Assembly (NCBI GenBank): GCA_016744555.1
Contig: JADGED010000057.1
Location: 1 to 12,705 of the forward strand
DNA from: Desulfuromonadaceae bacterium
GTDB lineage: Bacteria; Desulfobacterota; Desulfuromonadia; Desulfuromonadales; Geopsychrobacteraceae
Length of the DNA: 12,705 nt
Direction: 5' to 3'
The notes below the pieces were generated by a model. The model was not told the DNA's origin. It made no database searches and saw nothing but the letters and a program-made list of their open reading frames with translations. Both the position numbers and the translations under genes were made by a program. Each line of letters begins with the position of its first letter. Within the stretch, counting starts at the first letter, position 1. Below, piece after piece: positions 1 to 6,630 of this stretch.

Positions 1-67
1 GTCTATGGGTAACGCCATTCTATTTTTGCTAAAAAGTTCTGCTTAGGGCAAGTATCTACAAAAATTA

Positions 68-979
68 TTATAGCTGTTCGGGGCTAAAAGCCACTACTTC
101 AGCTATATTGGCACTGTTACATAACAACATTATTAAACGGTCTACTCCAAGAGCAATGCCTGCCGCTTGTTTAAGTGTCTGTAGCTCTTGCAGGAACAAA
201 TCTGGGCTTGAGTAAGGTGGCTTTCCGGCTTGACGTCTAAGCATCTCTTCTTTATCAAAACGACATTTTTGCTCTTCGTGGTCGGTCAACTCGGAGAAGG
301 CATTAGCTAGTTCAATACCACCAATGTAGAGTTCAAATCTTTCAGCTACTTTTTGGTTGTTGGGTTTTACTCTGGCTAGTGAGGCATGCTCAACTGGATA
401 TTCAATAAGGAAGGTCGGTCTATCCATAGGCAGGTTAGGCTCTATTTCAAACGCCATAACTTCATCATAGGTATCGTTATCAAGTGCATGTTGTAGTGTT
501 GTGTTACTAAACTTCAAAAAAGCATCGGCTACGGTAATTTGTTTCCATGGGGTGGAAAGATCAATGGTGTTTTCTTGCCAGATTAACTCTTGCTCCGGTA
601 CTAGGTGAGTCAATAGGTCTTCGCAGTCTAGCATTAGTTGCTTATAGTCGCAGTCACGATGATACCACTCTAGCATGGTGTATTCAGGCAGATGTCGCTT
701 GCTACGTTCTCCATCCCGCCAGCAGCGACATATCTGAAATAGTCGGTCGTACCCAGCAGCAAGTAGGCGTTTCATGCACAGTTCGGGTGAGGTCTGTAGA
801 AACCAATCTGCTGCCGGAACTGCATCTATGTACAATTCGGGGGCATTGGCTGGAATCCGGTGAGGGGTTTCAATCTCAAGAAACTGCCGATCAATGAAAA
901 ATGCCCGGATCTGTTGCATGATCCGGGCACGTTGTTTCATTGTCTTTAATTTACGAGCTAGTTGCCAGTTTGGCTCCAT
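68..979 (-). CDS. epmA: EF-P--(R)-beta-lysine ligase EpmA (PoxA/GenX/YjeA)
   Basis: This cytoplasmic enzyme is a class II lysyl-tRNA-synthetase paralogue. It activates (R)-beta-lysine with ATP and attaches it to a conserved lysine of elongation factor P. The 303-aa product has class II motif 1 (FLEIETP, about residues 33-39), motif 2 (FQICRCWRDGER followed by LPEYTMLEWY, about 81-106) and motif 3 (GIALGVDRLIMLL, near the C-terminus). The segment VAERFELYIGGIELANAFSE matches the EpmA family closely. There is no N-terminal anticodon-binding domain, which separates it from true LysRS. It is slightly shorter than the E. coli enzyme (325 aa). The motif 2 loop reads RDGERSKRHLPE rather than the RNEEMGRYHNPE of E. 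coli. The ATG lies 2 nt after the efp stop, with an AAGAG-like Shine-Dalgarno sequence inside the end of efp, so the pair is probably translationally coupled. The partner aminomutase EpmB is not in the window and may lie beyond the left edge. Confidence 0.93.
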   Translation of the reverse strand: MEPNWQLARKLKTMKQRARIMQQIRAFFIDRQFLEIETPHRIPANAPELYIDAVPAADWFLQTSPELCMKRLLAAGYDRLFQICRCWRDGERSKRHLPEYTMLEWYHRDCDYKQLMLDCEDLLTHLVPEQELIWQENTIDLSTPWKQITVADAFLKFSNTTLQHALDNDTYDEVMAFEIEPNLPMDRPTFLIEYPVEHASLARVKPNNQKVAERFELYIGGIELANAFSELTDHEEQKCRFDKEEMLRRQAGKPPYSSPDLFLQELQTLKQAAGIALGVDRLIMLLCNSANIAEVVAFSPEQL

Positions 980-981
980 AG

Positions 982-1545
982 CTACTCTTTTACTCTGGTC
1001 ACATAGTTGCCGGTACGGGTATCAATCTGGATCAATGTGCCTTCATCGACAAAAGATGGGACTTGTAGGGTGTAACCTGTTTCAACTGTTGCTGGCTTGT
1101 TGTTGCCAGCTGCGGTGTCACCTTTTACCCATGGGTCTGATTTAGTAACGGTCAGATTAACGAAGATGGGAAGACTGATTCCAATTGCAAGGTCTTCGTG
1201 CATGAGGATTTCAACATCCATGTTATCGACAAGAAAGTATTTATCATCACCAAGGGTATCTTCTGTCAAGATGACTTGATCGTAAGTCTCTTTATCCATA
1301 AACACATAGCCGGTTTCATCTTTATAAAGATATTGCATATCGCGTTCTGAAAGACTGGCAGGTGAAAAAGACTCACCACTGCGATAGGTACGGTCAAAGA
1401 GTGCGCCAGTAATCATGTTGCGGAGTTTACATTTATACAGAGACTGACCTTTGCCAGGCTTGGTAAAATCATACTTGACGATGACATGGGGCTCACCATC
1501 GATCAATAATTTAAGACCTTTTTTAAGATCAGAACAATTATACAT
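982..1545 (-). CDS. efp: Translation elongation factor P
   Basis: EF-P binds between the ribosomal P and E sites and stimulates peptide-bond formation at polyproline stretches. The 187-aa product has the standard length and three beta-barrel domains: a KOW-like N-terminal domain (about 1-62), an OB domain (about 65-125) and a C-terminal OB domain (about 127-186). The N-terminal domain carries the loop TKPGKGQS with Lys32, equivalent to the E. coli lysine that receives beta-lysine. This is not the arginine of the EarP/rhamnosyl type, so modification by the adjacent EpmA fits. The C-terminus has the conserved VPSFVDEGTLIQIDTRTGNY segment. The ATG is preceded by a strong AAGGAG seven bases upstream. 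The 105-nt leader before it is the longest gap in this part of the window and holds a candidate promoter, so efp-epmA may be its own transcription unit. Confidence 0.97.
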   Translation of the reverse strand: MYNCSDLKKGLKLLIDGEPHVIVKYDFTKPGKGQSLYKCKLRNMITGALFDRTYRSGESFSPASLSERDMQYLYKDETGYVFMDKETYDQVILTEDTLGDDKYFLVDNMDVEILMHEDLAIGISLPIFVNLTVTKSDPWVKGDTAAGNNKPATVETGYTLQVPSFVDEGTLIQIDTRTGNYVTRVKE

Positions 1546-1552
1546 TTATAGA

Positions 1553-1558
1553 CTCCTT
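1553..1558 (-). promoter_or_regulatory. Strong ribosome binding site of efp
   Basis: On the minus strand the sequence reads AAGGAG followed by a 7-nt spacer and the efp ATG. It is among the best Shine-Dalgarno matches in the window, which fits a highly expressed translation factor. Confidence 0.75.
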
Positions 1559-1611
1559 GAAAAGTAAATTAAAAAACGGTATTCAACCATAATTATGCCG
1601 TTGTTGTCATG

Positions 1612-1640
1612 ATAAAATGGCTCCGTGTGTCCGGTTGCAA
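1612..1640 (-). promoter_or_regulatory. Candidate sigma70-type promoter for efp-epmA
   Basis: On the minus strand, TTGCAA (1640-1635) is followed by a 17-nt spacer and TTTTAT (1617-1612), each matching four of six consensus bases. It lies about 65-95 nt upstream of the efp start in the only sizeable gap before that gene. The position and spacing are right but the hexamers are weak, so this is a candidate only. A 10-bp palindrome (CATAATTATG, 1588-1597) lies between it and the start codon. Confidence 0.3.
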
Positions 1641-1650
1641 GTTATTCAAG

Positions 1651-1881
1651 TTATTCTGCTACATATAATATGCTGTCTAAGTCGATAAGTTTGTCATGAA
1701 TGAATGCATTGGCATCGTCAATTGCTTGGTTATAAATTTTAGGTCCAAGCTTATTGATGAAAAATTCAACCAACATTTCCGCCTTTAATTCGCCTATTGG
1801 GTCATCGTATTCTTTACTGAAATGGCTTTGCACTTCGGAAACGATGATTTTTAGACGCTCTTCGCTGAGTTTTATTTCCAC
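1651..1881 (-). CDS. DUF2164 family small protein
   Basis: This is a 76-aa cytoplasmic protein of unknown function. The sequence looks like DUF2164: an N-terminal LSEERLKIIVSEVQSHF helix, an acidic EYDDPIGELKAEMLVEFF stretch, and the characteristic GPKIYNQAIDDANAFI near residues 51-66. The length is typical of the family (about 80 aa). It has no signal peptide, membrane segment or cysteine. The start is GTG at 1881-1879, with AAAGG about 10 nt upstream and no in-frame ATG that would keep the first helix. It follows the MATE-like gene by 37 nt and precedes efp by 105 nt, so it probably ends the trmFO-to-DUF2164 series. No function can be assigned from the sequence. Confidence 0.82.
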   Translation of the reverse strand: MEIKLSEERLKIIVSEVQSHFSKEYDDPIGELKAEMLVEFFINKLGPKIYNQAIDDANAFIHDKLIDLDSILYVAE

Positions 1882-1918
1882 GTTATTCGACCTTTATCTG
1901 ATTGTTGATACTTGATTT

Positions 1919-3220
1919 TTAAAGTGGTGCGGCGTGGCGTATTGATTCTGTCTGCTTGCGTCGCTGAAAATATAGGTAGCTGGATTCAAGTATCTCAGCT
2001 GCTAGAAGTAAGGCGATTGCGATAGTTACACCAGAAACTGGTGGTTGCCAAGTTATCAATGGCCACCAAAGCAGTAAAAGAAAACCACTTTTTAATAAGG
2101 TAGAACGTCCTAGTTGTGGAGTTTGATCGGCTCCAGCAAACCAGCCGCGCAGTAAGTTGGTCAATCCATAAAAAAAAGGAAATATTGAGCACGCAGCAAG
2201 GGGGAATTGAAGGTATTGACGTAAGTCATCTTCTACTCCTAATAGTTGCCCGAGGATGAAATTATTTAAGGGCCACGCTGTAAGTAAAACTAAAGCACCG
2301 AGGGCAATAGATATACTTACGCTGAAGCGGAGCAAGGTGTGGTTGTCGGCTACGGTCTTAACTAGAGTCAAATAAACTTGTTGCAAGTTACGCATTGGTC
2401 CCGCGAGGAGAAATAAAAATCCCCGTATGACACCAAACGCTGCTAATGCCATGGCGCCATCGTGCAGACGGCCAATGATGGCGCTAATGATTAATGGTAT
2501 CGTCTGTTGTAGGCAAGAGGAGTAAGCCAGTGGAAAAGAATAGCGTAAGATTTCGGCGGTAGTCTTTTCTTTTTCTTCATGGTTGAAGGGTTGATGTGTT
2601 TTCCACGCCAACCAACAGATTACTAAGGTTTCGGTAATAACGCAGCTTACTAACGCAAACGCCCCCAATTGTGCACCGGAGAAAAACTTATACCCTACTG
2701 AGAGAAATCCAAATAGCGCTGCAACCCTGACTCCTGTAGCAAAGGAAACCAAGCTTGTCTTTCTGGCGCGAATGATTAGACCCTGACAAAAGCCACGAAT
2801 ACCAGTAAAAAAAGGGAGGAGAGCTAGTATATATAATGCCCTCTTTGCTTCCTCTGCGGCTGCTGCTGGGGTCCCTAGTATTTTAATCAGAAGCAAGTCG
2901 CCAAGGGGAGTAAACGCAATCAAAGTCAACATTACTGCAACGTAAGTTGCAACCAATCCGATAAAGATCAAAACTCCAATTAGTGATTTGCGTCCACGCA
3001 CCATCGCAATTGTTATGGTGTGGTTTTGATATGATGGTGAAGCAACAAACAGGTGGACAACCAAGGCGACTGACATTCCAGCTAAAGCGGTAATGTAATC
3101 GTCTAACCGTGCTAGTGCGCCATTTATGACAGTGTGAGAAATACTCATCAACTGCACATTAAGGACAAGTGGGAAGAAGAAAAAAGCTATTTCCCGTGTA
3201 GTGATAGTTTTTTCATTCAA
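1919..3220 (-). CDS. MATE-like (MOP superfamily) polytopic membrane protein
   Basis: The 433-aa product is very hydrophobic, with about 12 predicted membrane segments. The first is around residues 9-30 and the last around 395-420, followed by a short basic cytoplasmic tail (FQRRKQ). The two-halves layout, and the repeated pattern of a helix ending in GxxRGFxxG/LLRGWFAG (about 140-147 and 353-360), resembles MATE/MOP-type antiporters and flippases, including the ANK-like branch. Loops are short and the substrate cannot be read from the sequence. The start is TTG at 3220-3218, overlapping the end of gph by 8 nt. The nearby ATG at 3216-3214 is out of frame, and the next in-frame Met lies inside the first helix, so TTG is the only sensible start. 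The overlap suggests translational coupling to gph. MATE, lipid flippase and pyrophosphate or nucleotide exporter all remain possible. Confidence 0.7.
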   Translation of the reverse strand: MNEKTITTREIAFFFFPLVLNVQLMSISHTVINGALARLDDYITALAGMSVALVVHLFVASPSYQNHTITIAMVRGRKSLIGVLIFIGLVATYVAVMLTLIAFTPLGDLLLIKILGTPAAAAEEAKRALYILALLPFFTGIRGFCQGLIIRARKTSLVSFATGVRVAALFGFLSVGYKFFSGAQLGAFALVSCVITETLVICWLAWKTHQPFNHEEKEKTTAEILRYSFPLAYSSCLQQTIPLIISAIIGRLHDGAMALAAFGVIRGFLFLLAGPMRNLQQVYLTLVKTVADNHTLLRFSVSISIALGALVLLTAWPLNNFILGQLLGVEDDLRQYLQFPLAACSIFPFFYGLTNLLRGWFAGADQTPQLGRSTLLKSGFLLLLWWPLITWQPPVSGVTIAIALLLAAEILESSYLYFQRRKQTESIRHAAPL

Positions 3221-3857
3221 GGGACGATCCAGGAAACAGCTTTATTAAATCTGTAGGTTGATCGGCCCAAAAGTTGGTAGTTAAATTGTCGCTATTTCCC
3301 ATTCCGTAGGAACAGAAGCAAGTAGCAGTGCCAGCCTTACTCCCAGAGTAGAGATCGGTATGGTGATCACCAATCATAACGGCTTGTTGTGGTTGAGCTC
3401 CAAGAGCTTCTAGTGCATTAATTACTGGAAGTGGATGGGGTTTTTTTTCGGCGTAGCTATCGCCGCCAATAATTATTTTAAAGCGATCAATTATGTTTAG
3501 TCCCGCAAGGAGTTTCAGCGTTAACTTGTGAGGCTTGTTGGTTACGATTGCCATCTGGGAAGCGGAATGGCTGTTTAAGAGCTCATCAATTCCCGGATAG
3601 CATTTGGTGTTGTCGAGCAAGTGATCGCCATAAATATGCATGAACTTGTCGACGAGAGCGGGAGCAAAAAGTTCTTCACCCAAAGCACGTTTGACAAGTA
3701 ACCCAACACCATCACCAACCATGTCTGATACTTGTTGTTGTTTGATAGGTGGGCAGTCGAGCTCGCTGCGAAGTAAGTTGAGGGAAACAGTAAGGTCTGG
3801 TACCGAATCGACCAGTGTTCCATCGAGATCAAAAATTAGATATTTTGGGTTGTCCAT
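3213..3857 (-). CDS. gph: HAD-family phosphatase, phosphoglycolate phosphatase-like
   Basis: This is a 214-aa cytoplasmic HAD-superfamily hydrolase with a helical cap. Motif I is DLDGTLVDS (nucleophile Asp10, acid/base Asp12). Motif II is the Thr in VTNKP (Thr106). Motif III is the lysine in EKKPHP (138-139), and motif IV is GDHHTD (Asp164, Asp168). The cap and length match Gph, which hydrolyses 2-phosphoglycolate arising from DNA 3'-end repair or oxygenase reactions. Other small-molecule HAD phosphatases of the Gph/PpaX group cannot be excluded. The ATG is 1 nt after the yggS stop (TAAAATG) and the stop overlaps the next gene, so it sits in a tight operon. Motif III is encoded across a run of eight A residues (T8 on the plus strand, 3441-3448), which is a possible slippage site. 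Confidence 0.85.
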   Translation of the reverse strand: MDNPKYLIFDLDGTLVDSVPDLTVSLNLLRSELDCPPIKQQQVSDMVGDGVGLLVKRALGEELFAPALVDKFMHIYGDHLLDNTKCYPGIDELLNSHSASQMAIVTNKPHKLTLKLLAGLNIIDRFKIIIGGDSYAEKKPHPLPVINALEALGAQPQQAVMIGDHHTDLYSGSKAGTATCFCSYGMGNSDNLTTNFWADQPTDLIKLFPGSSLE

Positions 3858-3858
3858 T

Positions 3859-4557
3859 TTAAGCCTTCTTTATTCTTTGACCAAAAATTGCGGTGCCAAC
3901 TCTAACCAGTGTTGCCCCTTCTTCAACCGCTACCTCAAAATCGCCACTCATCCCCATGGATAGTACATCCATATCCACGTTTGGAAGTTTCAGACTTTTA
4001 ATTTTTTGTGCGAGGGTATATAGCTGCTTGAAATATGGCCTTACTTGTTCTGGATCATCGCTATGTGGTGGTAAGCACATGAGGCCACAGATCTTTACGT
4101 TGGAGAGATCCGCCACCGCATGCGTCAATGCTTCAAGTTCGTCTGGCGCACATCCAGATTTGCTTGCTTCATCACCAACATTTACCTGCAAAAGAATCTT
4201 TATGGTTTTATTATCTTTTTGCCACTGGTTATTAATCTCTTTGGCAAGGGCGAACCGATCGACCGAGTGGATCATATCTACTTTGCTACGTAAATATTTT
4301 ACTTTGTTGCTTTGCAATCCACCAATAAAATGCCAATGCACTGGAACCTCTACCAGAGGCTGCTTGTCGCGAAACTCTTGGACATAGCTTTCCCCAAATA
4401 GATTTTGTCCGGCGTGGAATGCCTCTACCACAAGTTCCGCTGGTTTTACTTTGGACACGGCAACTAGCTCAACCTCGGTTGGATTACGCCCAACTCGCTG
4501 GCAGGCAGAGGAGATACGTTGTTGTATTTGTTCTATATTGGCACCGATATTATTCAT
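3859..4557 (-). CDS. yggS: YggS/PROSC-family PLP homeostasis protein
   Basis: This is a pyridoxal-5'-phosphate-binding, non-catalytic fold-III protein that buffers cellular PLP. From the chosen start the product is 232 aa. The PLP lysine lies in AVSKVKP at residue 36, the same number as in E. coli YggS. Further family motifs are NLFGESYVQE, HWHFIGGLQSNK, LLQVNVGDEASKSG and the C-terminal LSMGMSGDFEVAVEEGATLV and RVGTAIFGQR. An upstream ATG at 4572 would add five residues but lacks a convincing Shine-Dalgarno sequence. The ATG at 4557 has GGAG nine nt upstream and gives an MNN N-terminus like the MND of E. coli, so it is preferred. The gene lies 31 nt after maf and 1 nt before gph. Genetic links of YggS to amino-acid and vitamin B6 balance are known for the family; nothing here narrows the role. 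Confidence 0.92.
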   Translation of the reverse strand: MNNIGANIEQIQQRISSACQRVGRNPTEVELVAVSKVKPAELVVEAFHAGQNLFGESYVQEFRDKQPLVEVPVHWHFIGGLQSNKVKYLRSKVDMIHSVDRFALAKEINNQWQKDNKTIKILLQVNVGDEASKSGCAPDELEALTHAVADLSNVKICGLMCLPPHSDDPEQVRPYFKQLYTLAQKIKSLKLPNVDMDVLSMGMSGDFEVAVEEGATLVRVGTAIFGQRIKKA

Positions 4558-4566
4558 TAGTTTAGG

Positions 4567-4570
4567 CTCC
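4567..4570 (-). promoter_or_regulatory. Ribosome binding site deciding the yggS start
   Basis: GGAG on the minus strand lies 9 nt before the ATG at 4557-4555, inside the first codons of the longer alternative frame that starts at 4572. The upstream ATG has no comparable site, which supports the shorter protein. Confidence 0.6.
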
Positions 4571-4588
4571 ATGTGTCGTTTCGCTTGT

Positions 4589-5176
4589 TTATACTGCCAA
4601 TGGTACCCCTAATTCTTTTAATGCCAACGTTAGTTTACACAGAGGTAGACCAACAACATTGGAGTAGCTGCCTTCAATCTTTGCAACAAAGCACACTCCT
4701 AAGCCTTGAATTGCATATGCACCAGCTTTGTCTGCAGGTTCTCCAGACGCAATATAGTTGTTTATCTCAGCTTCGGTCAAATCTCTGAACCATACGTTTG
4801 TGCTTACTGATTCGCTAATTTGTTTTCCAGTTTGTCGATCAAGAATAGCATAGCCGGATAAAACCTGATGCTTTCGTCCAGATAGTTGCCGGAGCATTTC
4901 AGCAGCGTGAGTCTGATTGCGGGGTTTGCCGAGGATTTTATTATCACTTAAGACAATCGTGTCGCTGCCGATGAACCAACGGCCAGCAACATCTTTTCGG
5001 TTAGCTACTTCGCTGGCTTTATCGATACTGAGGCGAACAACATGTTCCGCAGGAGTTTCTCCTGGAAGTTCTTCCTCTGCTGCTTGACTAGGGACAACCT
5101 GAAATTCAAGACCGATCTGTTCCAACAGTTCTTTTCGTCTTGGTGAAGCAGAGGCGAGAATTATTTTGTCGTTCAT
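4589..5176 (-). CDS. maf: Maf-family nucleotide pyrophosphatase (YhdE-type)
   Basis: Maf proteins hydrolyse non-canonical or excess nucleoside triphosphates to the monophosphate and pyrophosphate. The 195-aa product has the N-terminal signature LASASPRRKELL (residues 7-18), the catalytic aspartate in GSDTIV (Asp72), GKP (83-85), EPADKAGAYAIQG (146-158) and the C-terminal GSYSNVVGLPL (169-179). The KAGAYAIQG form is that of the YhdE branch (dTTP/UTP pyrophosphatase) rather than the YceF branch (m7GTP); this subfamily call is from remembered family features. A TTG at 5203 would add nine residues ahead of the Maf fold, but the ATG at 5176 has GGAG five nt upstream and fits the family's usual N-terminus. 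It follows trmFO after 80 nt of unusual sequence and precedes yggS by 31 nt. The older label 'septum formation inhibitor' reflects overexpression effects. Confidence 0.92.
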   Translation of the reverse strand: MNDKIILASASPRRKELLEQIGLEFQVVPSQAAEEELPGETPAEHVVRLSIDKASEVANRKDVAGRWFIGSDTIVLSDNKILGKPRNQTHAAEMLRQLSGRKHQVLSGYAILDRQTGKQISESVSTNVWFRDLTEAEINNYIASGEPADKAGAYAIQGLGVCFVAKIEGSYSNVVGLPLCKLTLALKELGVPLAV

Positions 5177-5181
5177 GAAAA

Positions 5182-5185
5182 CTCC
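5182..5185 (-). promoter_or_regulatory. Ribosome binding site deciding the maf start
   Basis: GGAG on the minus strand, with a TTTTC spacer before the ATG at 5176-5174. It favours this ATG over the upstream TTG at 5203, which would place the Shine-Dalgarno sequence inside the coding region. Confidence 0.6.
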
Positions 5186-5194
5186 GGGTGTTAA

Positions 5195-5214
5195 TAGGAT
5201 CAAGGATCAAGGAT
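5195..5214. repeat. Short tandem repeat GGATCAA in the trmFO-maf gap
   Basis: On the plus strand the gap reads aggatcaaggatcaaggat, about two and a half copies of the 7-mer GGATCAA. It lies 20-40 nt upstream of the maf ATG, on the minus strand CCTTGATCCTTGATCC. Close by at 5221-5248 are a G6 run and pyrimidine/purine-rich stretches. No protein function is implied. It could be a regulatory spacer, a repeat remnant or a variable microsatellite. Confidence 0.6.
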
Positions 5215-5256
5215 ACGTGGCTTAGGGGGGTAGGTTTTCCTCTCCCCTTGCACCTT

Positions 5257-6588
5257 TTATCTTGTTCCTTCCACTCTAGTTGCGGCAACTGTGTCCCACC
5301 ACTCAGGTAGCGCTGCAAGTGCACGTTCAGCCATTGCTATGCGACGATCAGCACGTTTCATCTTACGCTTTTGTACCAGTGGTGGAAAGAGGCCATAATT
5401 AATATTCATCGGCTGGAAGTTTTTCTCTTCAGCTCCAGCTAAATGTCCTAGCAACGCACCAAATGCGGTTTCTTGTGAGGGCAAAGGGATAGCCTCGCCA
5501 CGCAGCTGGTAGGCGGCAAAAATACCGGCTAAAAAGCCACATGCAGCAGATTCGACATAACCTTCTACACCGCTAAGTTGACCCGCCGCATAAATATGTG
5601 GTGCAGCTTTAAACTGAAGCGATTTAGACAAACAAGCTGGGGCATTAATAAAGGTATTACGATGCATACTACCTAGGCGCGCAAATGTAACCTGTTCTAG
5701 CCCCGGAATTGTGCGGAAAATCCGTTTTTGTTCTGGGTAGGTCAGACGGGTTTGAAAGCCGACTAAGTTGAACAATGACGCATTGCGGTTATCTTGCCGT
5801 AATTGCAATACCGCATAAGGAATTTTACCGGTTTTTGGGTCGGGTAATCCAACCGGTTTCATGGGGCCGAAGGATAGAGTTTGGGCACCACGACTGGCCA
5901 TCTCCTCAATCGGCATACAGCCTTCAAAGTGGATCAGTTTTTCAAAATCACGCCCAGCAACTTTGTCGGCATCAACTAATGCTTGTACAAAGGTAAAGTA
6001 TTGCTCTTCGGTAAATGGGCAGTTGATGTAATCATCGCCACCTTTGTCGTAACGGGAGGCACGCCATGCAATATCAAAATTGATCGAATCAACTTCCACT
6101 ATTGGGGCAATAGCGTCGTAAAAGTAGAGATGTTCGCTGCCGGTCAATTTAGCCAACTCGGCAGAGAGTGTTGCCGATGTTAGTGGACCACTGGCGAGAA
6201 TGGTTACCCCTTCGGTAGGTAGTTGAGTTATCTCTTCTCTTATTAGCTCAATATTTGGTTCCGCAGCAATTTTATCAGTGATATAAGCAGAGAATTCATC
6301 ACGGTCGACCGCCAATGCACCTCCTGCAGGAACAGACGTTGCGTCGGCAGCTTCGATAAATAGAGACCCCGTACGGCGTAGCTCCTCTTTGAGGCAGCCA
6401 ACGGCATTGTTCATGCCGGCACCACGCAGGCTGTTGGAACAGACCAGTTCAGCTAAGCCTTCACTTTCGTGTGCCGCTGAAAACTGCTGTGGTTTCATCT
6501 CGTATAATTTTACCAGACAACCCTCTTTTGCCGCCTGCCAAGCAGCTTCGCAACCAGCTAACCCGCCACCAATAATGGTAATGTCCAT
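5257..6588 (-). CDS. trmFO: tRNA m5U54 methyltransferase TrmFO (folate/FAD-dependent)
   Basis: TrmFO makes 5-methyluridine at position 54 of the tRNA T-loop, using methylenetetrahydrofolate as carbon donor and reduced FAD. The 443-aa product starts with the FAD-binding IIGGGLAGCEAAWQ (residues 5-18). It has the YEMKP segment (29-33) and the two cysteines expected for the catalytic mechanism: Cys50 in ELVCSNSLRG and Cys224 in HFEGCMPIEEMASRG. Further TrmFO-type signatures are TLSFGPMKPVGLPDP (about 237-251), QLRQDN, VGFQTRLTYPEQ (about 276-287), the C-terminal FAD segment AAGQLSGVEGYVESAACG (334-351) and NINYGLFPPL (395-404). The length is typical. This is not MnmG, which is longer with a different C-terminus. 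The ATG has AAGG seven nt upstream. It follows topA after a 99-nt gap containing a strong hairpin. TrmFO instead of TrmA argues against a gamma- or betaproteobacterial host. Confidence 0.96.
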   Translation of the reverse strand: MDITIIGGGLAGCEAAWQAAKEGCLVKLYEMKPQQFSAAHESEGLAELVCSNSLRGAGMNNAVGCLKEELRRTGSLFIEAADATSVPAGGALAVDRDEFSAYITDKIAAEPNIELIREEITQLPTEGVTILASGPLTSATLSAELAKLTGSEHLYFYDAIAPIVEVDSINFDIAWRASRYDKGGDDYINCPFTEEQYFTFVQALVDADKVAGRDFEKLIHFEGCMPIEEMASRGAQTLSFGPMKPVGLPDPKTGKIPYAVLQLRQDNRNASLFNLVGFQTRLTYPEQKRIFRTIPGLEQVTFARLGSMHRNTFINAPACLSKSLQFKAAPHIYAAGQLSGVEGYVESAACGFLAGIFAAYQLRGEAIPLPSQETAFGALLGHLAGAEEKNFQPMNINYGLFPPLVQKRKMKRADRRIAMAERALAALPEWWDTVAATRVEGTR

Positions 6589-6630
6589 TGTTTTACCTTG
6601 TCGCTTTCTTGTTGGTGCTATTTAAATGAA

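Noticed and set aside
1..18. Possible start of a next minus-strand gene (ATG at 18-16)
   Set aside because: Only six codons are visible and no Shine-Dalgarno sequence precedes the ATG, so it cannot be called a gene, although an epmB-like gene might be expected here.
547..897. Plus-strand open frame of 116 codons
   Set aside because: It lies entirely antisense to epmA, whose protein is strongly conserved; the translation looks like no family and there is no fitting ribosome binding site.
1995..2192. Alternative-frame minus-strand peptide after a T7 run in the MATE-like gene, suggesting a frameshift
   Set aside because: The main frame continues uninterrupted through typical membrane helices to its stop, so no frameshift is needed.
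3893..4387. Plus-strand open frame of 164 codons
   Set aside because: Antisense to yggS, Ser/Thr/Cys-rich, without recognisable domains; an open frame by chance opposite a real gene.
4558..4572. Longer yggS start (five extra residues)
   Set aside because: No ribosome binding site for the ATG at 4572, and the internal ATG places the PLP lysine at residue 36 as in E. coli with a GGAG upstream.
5195..5214. Tandem GGATCAA units as a CRISPR or attachment site
   Set aside because: The unit is 7 bp, directly abutting and without spacers; there are no cas genes or integrase nearby.
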